A stretch of DNA of 64,000 nucleotides. It comes from Lineus longissimus (lineage: Eukaryota > Nemertea > Pilidiophora > Heteronemertea > Lineidae). The stretch is from assembly GCF_910592395.1 (NCBI RefSeq), contig NC_088323.1:13129501-13193500 (forward strand), in the 5' to 3' direction. The notes beneath the pieces were generated by a model. That model was not told the DNA's origin and made no database searches. It was given only the letters and a program-made list of their open reading frames with translations. The stretch's first letter is position 1. Every line of letters begins with the position of its first letter. The translations under genes and the position numbers were made by a program. Below, piece after piece: positions 34,202-46,100 of this stretch.

Positions 34202-37200
34202 AACTCACACAACGTAGTGAGTGTAATGGTTACGTGTATGTATAAAGTGTAAACAAAATTCATATATCCATCATGTCCAGAGACAAGACCACTTATGAAT
34301 ATTCATAGGTTGGAGGGTCGAGGCCTATCAATTAGACGAGTGCATGTTTTTTACTCTCAAGTACATATTTGGAGAGGTATTGAAAAAATATTTGCTGTGG
34401 CAAGTCTACAGATATAAAGAAATTATTTGATGAAAAAATTTATTTCGAATTTTGCTAATTGGGTAATAGGGGGCGTGTTTTGAGTTTTTTCTGCCAGTTG
34501 GCTGAAAACAGTGGAAATATCAAAGTCTGTCTAATTTGTCGATTATAAAAAAATTTCCGTGGTCAATCACCAATTTCCATCGCACCAGTTACTCGCAAGA
34601 CTAACCCGTATATCATATCCGAATTTCAGTTTCACTACTTGACGCGTTCTTTGATGCGTCGCGGTCAAACATTGACAATTTAACTGCTAAAAGGCTTAAA
34701 AAATCAATTGTGGTCTTGTCTCTCCATCGAATCTGAAAAAATTTGTGCAGACCCATGACAGTTCCGGTTCCGGTACAGTTTGTTGCATTCCATACGGGCC
34801 GCGCTTGCCGATCCTGCTTTCACGACGCACCGCAACCACAGTTACCATGATTCCCATTGTTTCCTTCCTCGTGATGCAATTATTTCATGACGTCATGAGC
34901 CATTGACCATTCACGCAAGTAGATTTATTCACACCGGCGCCACTGAAGTGCGGGTGTGGGACATCATGATTTTAAAAATCGTCTGCTAGGACATATGTAC
35001 AGGACAACGTCGGCGGAGACAGATGTGACATTTTATTGCAGACCAAAGCAAACGTCCTCTTCTTCTCGATTTACGTACTTTACTTCAAAAAAGTCAGTTT
35101 TAACACTACTGCACAATTATAGAGTGGTCTTAAAGTTCCATTTGGATAGAGATTTGACGGACTGATTTGGAAATTCATTCCAACCATGCAACTGTTTCAG
35201 AAATGAGAAAAAGCTCCTGGGTGTCATGACACGCATGGTGTGTCTTGCCTCTGCATTTTTGTACTCGGACATGTCAGATGGTTTTCAACTTTCATATCAT
35301 TGAAGAAATAATTCATTCCAATGGTATATCAATCACATCAATTATTTAAAAATCGTCTGCTGGGACATACAGGACAACGTCGGTGGAGACAGTTGTGACA
35401 TTTCAATTTTCATTGCATAGAGATTTGACGGACTGATTTGGCAATTCATTCCAACCATGCAACTGTTTCAGAAATGAGAAAAAGCTCCTGGGCGTCATGA
35501 CATGCATTCAATTATTATTTCACCACAAAGTGCTGTTTCTTTTAGCAGATATGAGACAGCTACCGGGGCGGGGACTATTTCTTTATGGGGCCTTATTGTT
35601 CAGCGTCTCCAAGGAATTCTATTTTTAGAGTCCAATGAGGGGGGGGGGGGGGGGGGGGGGGGGCTACCCCCCAATGTACTGACTAAAACCTGTCACTTTC
35701 AGAGAACGGGGAGGGGGTTTGGGGGACTCATCCCCCAATGTACTGGCTATATATGTCAGAAGGACGGGGGTTTGGGGGCTCCCCCATGTCAAACAGTTGT
35801 GTGAGTTCACTAGAGATTGCTCTTTACATATTAACTCACACAACGTAGTGAGTGTAATGGTTACGTGTGTATAAAGTGTAAACAAAATTCATATATCCAT
35901 CATGTCCATCGAATCTGAAAAAATTTGTGCAGACCCATGACAGTTCCGGTTCCGGTACAGTTTGTTGCATTCCATACGGGCCGCGCTTGCCGATCCTGCT
36001 TTCACGACGCACCGCAACCACAGTTACCATGATTCCCATTGTTTCCTTCCTCGTGACGCAATTATTTCAAGACGTCATGAGTCATTGACCATTCACGCAA
36101 GTAGATTTATTCACACCGGCGCCACTGAAGTGCGGGTGTGGGACATCATGATTTTAAAAATCGTCTGCTAGGACATATGTACAGGACAACGTCGGCGGAG
36201 ACAGATGTGACATTTTATTGCAGACCAAAGCAAACGTCCTCTTCTTCTCGATTTACGTACTTTACTTCAAAAAAGTCAGTTTTAACACTACTGCACAAAT
36301 ATAGAGTGGTCATAATGTTCCATTTGGATAGAGATTTGACGGACTGATTTGGAAATTCCAACCATGCAACTGTTTCAGAAATGAGAAAAAGCTCCTGGGT
36401 GTCATGACATGCATGGTGTGTCTTGCCTCTGCATTTTGTACTCAGGCATGTCAGAGGGTTTTCAATTTTCATATCATTGAAGAAATAATTCAGTCCAATC
36501 TACAAGTATATCAATCACATCATTTATTTAAAAATCGTCTGCTAGGACATACAGGACAACGTCGGTGGAGACAGTTGTGACATTTCAATTTTCATTGCAT
36601 AGAGATTTGACGGACTGATTTGGAAATTCATTCCAACCATGCAACTGTTTCAGAAATGAAAAAAAGCTCCTGGGTGTCATGACATGCATTCAATTATTAT
36701 TTCACCACAAATAGCTGCTTCTTCCAGCAGATATGAGACAGCCACCGGGGCGGGGACTATTTCTTTATGGGGCCTTATTGTTCAGCGTCTCCAAGGAATT
36801 CTATTTTTAGAGTCCAATGGGGGGGGGGGGGCCTTCCCCCCCAATGTACTGACTAAAACCTGTCACTTTCAGAGAACGGGGGAGGGGGTTTGGGGGACTC
36901 ATCCCCCAATGTACTGGCTATATATGTCAGAAGGACGGGGGTTTCGGGGGCTCCCCAATGTCAAACAGTTGTGTGAGTTCACTAGAGATTGCTCTTTACA
37001 TATTATCATTGAAGAAATAATTCATTCCAATCTACAAGTATATCAATCACACCATTTATTTAAAAATCGTCTGCTAGGACATACAGGACAACGTCGGTGG
37101 AGACAGTTGTGACATTTCAATTTTCATTACATAGAGATTTGACGACGGACTGATTTGGAAATTCATTCCAACCATGCAACTGTTTCAGAAATAGGATAAA

Positions 37201-37556
37201 GCTCCTGGGTGTCATGACATGCATTCAATTATTATTTCACCACAAAGAGCTGCTTCTGTCAGCAGATATGAGACAGCTACCGGGGCGGGGACTATTTCTT
37301 TATGGGGCCTTATTGTTCAGCGTCTCCAAGGAATTCTATCTTTAGAGTCCAGTGGGGGGAGGGTGGGGGGGGGGGCCTTCCCCCCAATGTACTGTCTAAA
37401 ACCTGTCACTTTCAGAGAACAGGGGAGGGGGTTTGGGGGACTCATCCCCCAATGTACTGGCTATATATGTCAGAAGGACGGGGGTTGGGGGGGGGGGGGG
37501 CTCCCCCATGTCAAACAGTTGTGTGAGTTCACTAGAGATTGCTCTTTACATATTAT
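34202..37556 (-). repeat. Second hairpin-repeat family, three partial tandem copies
   Basis: ACTCACACAACGTAGTGAGT occurs at ~34204 and ~35835. CGTCTGCTAGGACATA..ACAGGACAACGTCGG occurs five times (~34979, ~35352, ~36157, ~36533, ~37068). A G-rich block with CCCCCAATGTACTG occurs three times (~35640, ~36820, ~37352). Copies end TCTTTACATATTA at ~35832, ~37006 and ~37554. Read on the minus strand they start TAATATGTAAAG, the same as the ~1.07-kb units, and then run into comparable G-run/C-run hairpins. They therefore look like a distant, inverted relative of that unit. One G-run is ~25 bases (35639-35663). No gene. Confidence 0.8.
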
Positions 37557-38226
37557 TGCTAATTGTGACTTTGAATGATTTCATATGACGATCATGGAGC
37601 GATATATTCGAAGTTGTACCCTCAGATTGTGCTTTGCCTTTAACTCACCTGGGTCAGCAAAGAAAAGTGAGACACAAACATCTGATCTAAAGACAATGGA
37701 CTGTGTGGCACACATTTGACATGTGTGAAACCATATGTCAGCCACGGCTAAGACGGAATTGGTGAAATACAACCGGCGAAATACAACCCAAACGATGTCC
37801 CTTGGGAATCCCCTTCCCTGGGGATTCCCCGCAAAAATCGTTATTTAAATGGGGTAACATCAGAAGGAAAACTGCCTTCAAAAACATCTTTCTCTTGCAC
37901 TTTCAACCCATTTTAAGCACCGTAAACACACACACGTGTACAAACTACGTATTCACTAAGATTTCAACAGTGCAGACGGGGCAAATCTACAGAAGGAGTG
38001 TGTCAATAAAACGGCCTTCTCTCTTATAATATAGATGAGATTGAACACGACAACACCACAAGCCCGGAAATAACAAGCCTCGGTAAGCCTCGGTTTAGCA
38101 GCCATCTTTGAAAATATCAGTGTTACGTCTAGCAATACATATATCATCGCCATATCGTGCGTATTATCGCCATTTATGTCATGACGTTAATTCTCAATAA
38201 ATACGCACAACTCCGACGACTTAAGG
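37557..38226. other. Non-coding stretch, no recognised gene
   Basis: Nothing recognisable. Confidence 0.5.
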
Positions 38227-38952
38227 CCTGTGTACACTAGAAAATATATTAGCAACATTTTTACAACATTTCCAGCTGCAACAAATGTTGCAAAAATGTT
38301 GCGTAGTGTGTACAGAGCGTCTTACAACATGTTGTAAAATTGTTGTAAAATTGTTGCAAATTAAATGCAATACAAATCTTTGTTGCATGTTATAAAAATG
38401 TTGCAAACTCTTCAGCCAATCAGAAATAGGATTTGCGTCATGTGATCTACCTGAGGTCACGTGACTTGAACAAGAAGCTGGTATAGCAACTCTCAAGTGA
38501 GTGTCTTACTTCGTAATGGGTGGTGAAACCTTTTCAAGAAGTTTCATCCATTCACAGAAAGTTTTTGTATGATGGCTTGTCAGTCAGCCGCAACTCCTTT
38601 AACAGGCAGTGATATGCTACATGATCCACCCTCAATTTGATCCAGGGCCTGGTCCATATTCTCTTTGGTTTATTTCGCCGCCTCTTCCGCCTCTCAACAA
38701 TGACAGCTAAAATTGCTGCAGAAGCACTCAAAAGACATCTTTTCTCCTTGGAATCATCCATTTTCCCCCTAAAATACCTATTTCCCTTTGTTCCCACTAA
38801 AAAGTGTGCAACAATTTACCAACATGTTGTAAAAATGTTGCTAATTTGTTGCTATTTTCTTGCTTGTGTACACAGGGCCTTGAAGGGCTTGTTGCTAAAT
38901 TGTTGTAAAAATGTTGGTAAAATGTTGCTAATATTTTGCTAGTGTACACCCT
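38227..38952. mobile_element. ~726-bp MITE with long TIRs
   Basis: GTGTACACTAG..AATATATTAGCAACATTTT at the left is mirrored by AAAATGTTGCTAATATTTTG then CTAGTGTACAC at the right (~38919-38950). The subterminal regions contain many copies of AACATTTTTACAACA or its complement. The right end reads GTGTACACCCTG and the left CCTGTGTACAC, hAT-like, but the 8-bp flanks do not match convincingly. Non-coding. Confidence 0.75.
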
Positions 38953-39898
38953 GCTTTATGGTAACGCGAGTACAGCCTGGTCGACACCATCAAGCTTGTC
39001 CGAATCGTTCGTGAAGCTGCAACATGAAATTGATATCTTTTTGAAAAATTTCGCAGTCATTTCTAGTGTAGACAGGGGTGAAAAATGTTTGAAAAAAAGC
39101 AACATGTTTAAATAGTAAGTAGATTAGAGTCACACTGCTTTTCATTACTGTGGTCACAGCGAGCATTTAAAACGACCCGGAAACTTCTGAGCGGATATCA
39201 GGTCGTATCTGATTCTATGGGCCCATTTACGTTTGGCTGGCCATTCCTGCCAAAAATAGCTCCACATCACTAATTGACCAATCAGCTTACAGAGGAAAGT
39301 AGTACTCCAGAAATCGCGCATGCGCAGGGATGTATTGACCAATCAGCGTGCCCGAAAGCTGCCACGGTAGCAACAAGCCTCCTTTGTTTACCCAAAGCAT
39401 GGTTTGAAAACTGTTTTCTGATTGGTTCTTATGTAGTTTATTCGAAGTGCCAGTGCCATATAAGGAAAAATTACGTCAAGACGATTTTTTTCAAGGTTTA
39501 TATTATGATAATGCACCGAGTGGAACTGGGTCATAACAGACCGCAAAAGTTGGTGATTTTCGCATTGTTTTAAGAATTTTAATTCATTAAAATGACAGCT
39601 ATCAGAATAGGTAGGCCTCAAAAACATCGCTTAAAATCATATTTAGAATAAGAATATCGGTTTGTCTTTTTGTGAGTCGAAAGTTTTATAGTTACACTAT
39701 CGAATTTTGTTGGAAACTCACTTTTGATAAAAATTACCCCATCGACCTATTTTCCACTTTATCTCGAATCTGGTCCCAGCGAGAAGCGCCTGGTTTTGCC
39801 GGAGCGCCTCACATATACATGCAAGCACATACATAGGCATAACTAATAATTACAAATAAACATAAGAATAAATATGTATACACAGGAGACCAAGCAGG
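38953..39898. other. Non-coding stretch; probable LINE 3' UTR at its end
   Basis: No recognised gene. The last ~100 bp may be the 3' UTR of the minus-strand LINE. Confidence 0.4.
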
Positions 39899-40180
39899 TC
39901 ACAGTGACCTTGTAAATGGTCCCCAAAATGACATGGCGTCAATGTTGGCGACACGCCCACCATCACACCTAAACCGGCCGGCAGTCGTAACAACGACAAA
40001 AACTGACAAAGCTGCACATGTCGTCAACATTGAGCCGACCCATTCTGTGAAAATAAAACGTTTTAACATAGATTTAAAATTTAATCGACTGTCATTGCGC
40101 CTTATATTGAAAGGAAGAGATAAGAATTGCAAAGTTTGGGGGTACGGATAAAAAAGGAAGCCGCAAAAGTTTCAGAATAA
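39899..40180 (-). pseudogene. LINE fragment 3 of 3: C-terminus
   Basis: The minus strand reads ETFAASFFIRTPKL and then, after a frame change, LPFNIRRNDSRLNFKSMLKR FIFTE. This is the end of an RT protein (F..R.P.LWN.LP..IR....L..FK). Removing 40181-41502 and one copy of TAA makes this part follow directly and in frame after RQSRFY of the next fragment. Inactive. Confidence 0.8.
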
Positions 40181-41502
40181 TATGTATAGTCACTGACTTA
40201 GTGCACCCCCCCTTATTTCGGGGGAGCTCCCCCGAACCCCCCTACGAGCATATGTTAAGTGCAAGCTCTAACAACTACAGCTGTTACAATGGGGGGGACA
40301 CTGCCCCAAACCCCCCTCCGTCGACATAGGTTTTAACCAGTGCGTTGGGGGGAAGTCAACTAGCCCTTCTGTGTCATACTGCTGGGGGGGGGGGGGGGCG
40401 ATGGATGTCATGATTGATGATGATATTATCCAGTGCAATGGGGGAGCCCCGCAAACCCCCCGGTGGACAGTCAACTAGCCCTTCCATGTCATTTACCGCT
40501 CGGGGGGGGGGGCGATAGATGTCATCTGTACTTGTGATAGTTGTGCAAATAAAGAATTTGAATTTGAATTTGATATTATCCAGTGCAATGGGGGAAGCCC
40601 CCCAAACCCCCCCCCCCCCCATTACCATTGGACAGTCAATTAACCCTTCCGTGTACCCACTCACTGGGTCATTTTGAGCCTATAGGCCTGCCATTATGAC
40701 ATCAAACTAAATTGGTTTAAATTGTCTTTGGACTTGGTTGTGACTGCCAAGTCAAGTGCCAGTGCCACAAAATGCCAAAAATAATTATTGCGAAAGGTCG
40801 TGTTATGGAAAAAGTCTCTATGTATGTTCTGAATGGTAATAATGATCAATTGAATTGGTTTACTGCTGTTAAAATTACTAAACATTGCAAGAAATTTGGG
40901 AAATTTGAAAGGAAGAATCGAAATCGTGTCTTCATTCGTGTGCGGACGCCACTGAAGCAGACGGCCGAAAGTAGTTTGTTCTCTGTCCGCTAGGCTGCAG
41001 AATCTAGATGGTGTATATTGAGAGTTCGGCCAATTTGCCAACTGAGACTTGTTTCACGAATAATCTGCGCGAATTATTAGGCCACGGCCGATGTTGAAAT
41101 GATTCCGCAGTGGTGTATATATTGGCAAAAGAAAAAAAGTCAATGTCACGTGACCTCGGCAAAATCGAAACAAAACGTCGGCATTCTTGTGAGTAATGCG
41201 TGATTTAGACGGCAGTTTTTCTAATAAGAATACAAATAAATGTTTCCTGATTTTTCAGGCATGTGTCGGGGGAGGGGGGGGGAAGGCCCCCCGAACCCCC
41301 CTAAAATTGAAATTAATTCTTGAAAATCAGCCAATGGGGCGCGACTGGAGCAACGCACAGACAAATGAAACTACCCCGCATATTTATCAGCGCCATTTTT
41401 GGCCAAAAATTTTTGTTTCAAGCTATACAGAGAATTTCTAATGGAAATGCACTAAATTCCTTCACGCATGTATAGCTTACGCACCCCTACCTAAAGGGGG
41501 TG
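40181..41502 (+). mobile_element. Single divergent hairpin unit inserted in a LINE, TAA duplication
   Basis: It starts TATGTATAGTCACTGACTTA and ends CCTACCTAAAGGGGGTG, flanked by TAA on both sides (40178-40180, 41503-41505). It has the same layout as the array units: the GGGGGAGCTCCCCC palindrome, CATATGTTAAGTGCAAGCTC, further G-run blocks, GCAGACGGCCGAAAGTAGTT, a TCACGTGA site and the AT-rich 3' part. The left third is rearranged, with three G-rich blocks. This solitary copy proves that the unit can insert by itself and shows its ends. Confidence 0.88.
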
Positions 41503-41505
41503 TAA

Positions 41506-42779
41506 AATCTTGATTGCCGCAACAACAAATTATCTCCCCTTTTCGTATATGGAAAAATAAAAACTGACGAGTCAAAATCCGGAAGATCATTAAAAAAATC
41601 ATGCATAGAAACTAAGTCATTGATTTCCCGACGATATGAGAGAGCCAACAGGGATAAAATATGCAATCTATTTACATAAGGTATATCAGGGCCTAGAATG
41701 TGTCGCGTGACTATCCTTTGTACTCGCTCAATCGATTCAAGGTCACGTCTAATATGTGTGTCAAACATTATTGTACCGTATTCCAGGCGACTACGTACAA
41801 GCGATTGATAAAGCATTTTATACAAATTAACATTGGCATTACGTCCACAAACTCGGCGAATCATACCCCAAATTACAATAGAATCCATGTGGCTCGCCCA
41901 TAACATGTCTGATTGGAAATGAACACCCAATACTCTGAATTTGTCAACTTTTGACAGAACATAACCATTTATATTATAATAGAACATGATGCGGTGTAAT
42001 TTCCTCGTGATACTCATGTAAACACATTTATCAGGACTGAAGTTCATGCCCCATTTCTTGCTCCAGGCACATATATTTTCAAGGTCAGTTTGGAGCTGAA
42101 GAGAATCAGCTATTGACTTGATCTCCCCATACATTTTAGAGTCATCAGCAAAAATATCCAGGATTGATGAGTTATCAATTGCCTCAGCAAGATCATTAAC
42201 ATATGATAAAGATAAAAGAGGTCCAAAAATTGAACCTTTAGGGACGCCAGACATAACATTCAAGAGTGAAGATTCCGAACCACCTAAAACTCTCTGTCCC
42301 TTGTTACCTCGATACGATGACAGCCATGCCAATAACCGGCCACAAATCCCAAAAGATTGGAGTTATGTAACAGAAGATTGTGAGGTAACGAATCGAAAGC
42401 TTTAGCATAATCCAAATAAATAACATCTGTCTGACCACCATTGTCTAATATTTCACCAATTCTATGCTGTACCTGGACTAACTGGGTTGTGGTAGAACGT
42501 TTGCTACAAATACCATGTTGACCCTCGTCAAAAAGTGGATATAGTTTTGGGTAGATCCAATTGTATATGCATCGTTCCATGACTTTAGACACAACCCTTG
42601 GACACAACCGACAATAAAGATACAGGTCTATATACAGTAGTTAGAAATTAGTTGTTTCTCACCCCTTTTATAGACGGGCACAACATTGGCTATATTCCAA
42701 GCATTAGGCAAGACGCCAAGCTGCATGAAAATATCTATATATAATAATACTGGAAGGGGGACGAATAAAGTCACACTTA
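41506..42779 (-). pseudogene. LINE fragment 2 of 3: reverse transcriptase core
   Basis: Read on the minus strand: LPNAWNIANVVPVYKRGEKQ, VVSKVMERCIYNWIYP, DVIYLDYAKAFDSLPH, SGVPKGSIFGPLL, FADDSKMYG (the FADD catalytic motif), WSKKWGMNFSPDKC and SLVRSRLEYGTIMFDTHIRRD. These are the usual RT motifs of a non-LTR retrotransposon of the CR1/Jockey type. Frameshifts separate the parts (near ~42330, ~42620 and ~42740), so it is dead. It is interrupted on the right by the 20.7-kb block and on the left by the hairpin unit. Confidence 0.88.
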
Positions 42780-43153
42780 GAGGTGTTAGATCGCCTTGAA
42801 ATTTTGCATGAATGGTGGTGACACCTTGCCCTGATGCAACGTCTTGGTTTTGTTCAAAAATTTACCTCAGCGGAGCAGTAATGAGGGCTTTTTAATCGGA
42901 CACTGTGTGTCTATTCTCCTTACCACTCACAGAAGCCAAGCCATTGCTGTTAAGTTATGCAGGGGCTTAATCAATAGCATCCCGCGAAGTTACTATTTAT
43001 AACCATCGATATTGCGGTGCCGAGCCCAGTATCCCGGATGTCGGACATTATTTTTGTTTGGATGCAGCTATGCACTGCCGGCTCGCGCTGATCGTCGAAT
43101 AAAGTAATATTTCTTGCAATTTTCCCTTCGCAATATCGTCAGGAATACACGGA

Positions 43154-46100
43154 ATGGTAACTACGAAACATTGCTGCTACGGCAGATGTAATAGTGACTC
43201 GAGATATGCAGATAGGCCAGATATGGAAGGGGTTAGATTCATCACATTCCCGAAACAAATTATGAAACCAGAAAAGTGTAATAGGTGGGCAAGACTGTGT
43301 GGTCGTGTGGGGTTTGATCATACTCGTGTGAAAAAGGATACATACATCTGTACAAAACATTTCATCGGCAAGGCTTACTGGACTTTGCGCAACGAAACGA
43401 AACGAGCGAAATGGGGGAGCGACCATTATGTTTTACCCCGGTACGTCAAGTTCGATACATGGTGTCAGTCACCAGTGAGTGATGACCCACATCCAACCAG
43501 GCAGCTGAGACACATGTCTTGTTGGACATGCCTACCGATTTTTATTAGCTCAGCTGACAAAGTCAGCGGAGCTAGTCAAATAGCTAATTGATTGGTGTTT
43601 GTCCTTCCATCCTGCCATCCATCTAGCCATGTTGGGCATTTTGTAACCGTACAGCCGAGGCACTTCAAATATGGTTTTGTATATAAACACCGCAGAAAAT
43701 GTTGCTTACAGAAAAAAATTTGGGCGATTCGACTCAAATTCAGCTCCCCAGGGGGCAAAAGGCGTAAATGAAAAAACAATTTTTTGACGCTCCATTCGAG
43801 CAGATAAAAGCTTGAAATAAAGTTGAAAAGGTCTTCATGATACAGAAGTTTTGTTATTAAATAGATTAGTGTCGATTTATATCACCAGTTGGCGGTAGTT
43901 AGCAAAACTGTTGTTTGACCCCAGATGACCCCGCTTTAAATTTCCCGCCGCGAACTGACATGAAAACCTCGAACCAGGGAATACCGGACTGCTGGTATTG
44001 CCAGTGCATTCACTGTATGAACGGCTCGTCTGGGGTAAATTGACGAGGCGGCTCGACCCTCCACTGCGCGGTCGAGGTTACCTGGAGTACTATCATCAAG
44101 AAAATGGCGGTGACCTTTTTATTTCTACCGGAGCGATGATTTTGTAAGTGACAAATTTTCTTATTTAAGCCTTTACGGAAATGTATTTTGGTACGAATCT
44201 TCACACGTTTATAGAAAAGATCAACGAAAATGTGTTCAAATGCCCTCATAACGATGAGTTCAACGGAATTTGGTCAAAACAACCTTCGAATGGAGTCAAC
44301 TTCCTTTGCGAAATTGAAGCGACGACCTCATTATTTATCGTAATTTATGCAGATCTGAGTCCAGCTGATGGGCAAAATTAGCGATGGTTTCAAAACAGTC
44401 TCCCAGACATGGGGCAATCTCTTCATTATCATAATGGGATTTGGAGGCATGTTTACAGATTTTACAAGTTCGAGACCTGTAGGACCTAAAACTCGCATTG
44501 ATCCCCATAGATCCCCTCTATTTGTCGAGTTAGCGCCCCTGTAAAATCATGCATTTTCGGACACTAGAACGAAATCTTCCTGCGGATATCGCGGTTTCGG
44601 TGATGATTTAAGGAGAAATAGACTGTTCTTAGAGTTGTATAGGACAGAAATGAGTTCATACTTCATGAATACATGAATATATTATGATATGGGCGGGCTT
44701 CTAAGTCAAAACAATAACAAACTCAACTGCATCTCTACCGTGTATCGCGTAGTGCATTGCCTAGTGTATTTCGTAGTGTATTTTAGCGGAGACATTATTT
44801 CCACACTTTGGCCATGCCAAACGTCTTTTTTATTCGTGGAAGTTAATCTGCTCTGTAAATTTTATTTTACACAGGAAGAATCCATACAAGGTATTGCAAT
44901 ATTTCATGTCTATTGGTGTATTTGTGTACAGGAGCGCACCAGACAGTGAGACGTAGAGATGTGTTTAGTGCTGGTGCTGTCAGTACACTGAATCTGATTG
45001 GCCATAGCGATCAGTAATAGGGGTCGTGATCACGTGATGTGACGTCACCGCGGTATCCTCCTTGGCTGATGGGTGATGTTCTGAGTTGTGTTCAAACTAT
45101 TGGAAACTTCGGAAATTAGTTCTATTAGTTCTACTATTCTGCAGGAGTATATTATAGCCATTGATGTTGACAGCTAAAAGCACGAAAACTTTGTTTATTT
45201 ATCAAACTGTATCGAGTGTTATCGAATCGAATGGATGTGTCGATCGTCGGGGCGGATTGATATGTGGTTGTGCGTCCAAGGCGATTAGGTCATTCAGTTA
45301 GTTTGAGAAAGATCATGATCATGAAGATGCGTGTTGTGCTATCATAACCGGAAAATAATTTGAAGTTATTAGTGGTGTTGTCATTGCCATTTTTTGCATG
45401 GAATGATAGTTCGAGAGCTCTCATCGACGTATTCAGCATTGACGGAAAGTAGGTCCGGATTTGGCAAACACTGTACAATCACTTTCCATCTTGACGTCTT
45501 GTAAATGTAATAATCTTTGCCAAATCAGTGATTCTTATATTATAATTTACTCCATGATTACAATCAGCCTTTGTTAAATTCCAATCACCTGCAGGTCAGG
45601 GGCCGGTTGCACAAAAGAAAAAAATAGTTAAAAATCACTGTTAGTTTATCTTGGCGTTAACTTAACTCCAAAAAGTTAATTTGGGTTGCAAGAAAGAAAA
45701 TTATTTAAAAGTAGCGTTAAGTTAACGCTAACTTTAACTGACCTCCTAACCCCAAGATAAATCCCTATTTTGGAGTTAGTTGAAACAAAATGGTGGACAA
45801 CCAGGCCCTGTTTGTGGCTTTCCAGCCATTTTTTCAAGCTCCACGGCATTTTAGAGAAAGAATCAACCACTTGGAGTTCTTCAATGACAAAAAACTTTTT
45901 AAAAGATACCGTTTTTGCAGAGAAACCATTGTTTTGATAGTTGATATGCTCAGGGAGGACATTGAAAGTGCGACCAACAGAAGCCATGCAATTTCGCCTG
46001 AGGTGCAAGTCTTGATTGCTCTCCGTTATTTTGCATCTGGAGCTTTCTTTGAAGTTATTGGGGACACTTTCGGTGTAGACAAAGCTAGTGTAAGTCGTGT

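Noticed and set aside
39899-40132. Separate small minus-strand gene (77 aa)
   Set aside because: Its first half is the C-terminal block of the LINE protein; the rest is out-of-frame or 3' UTR.
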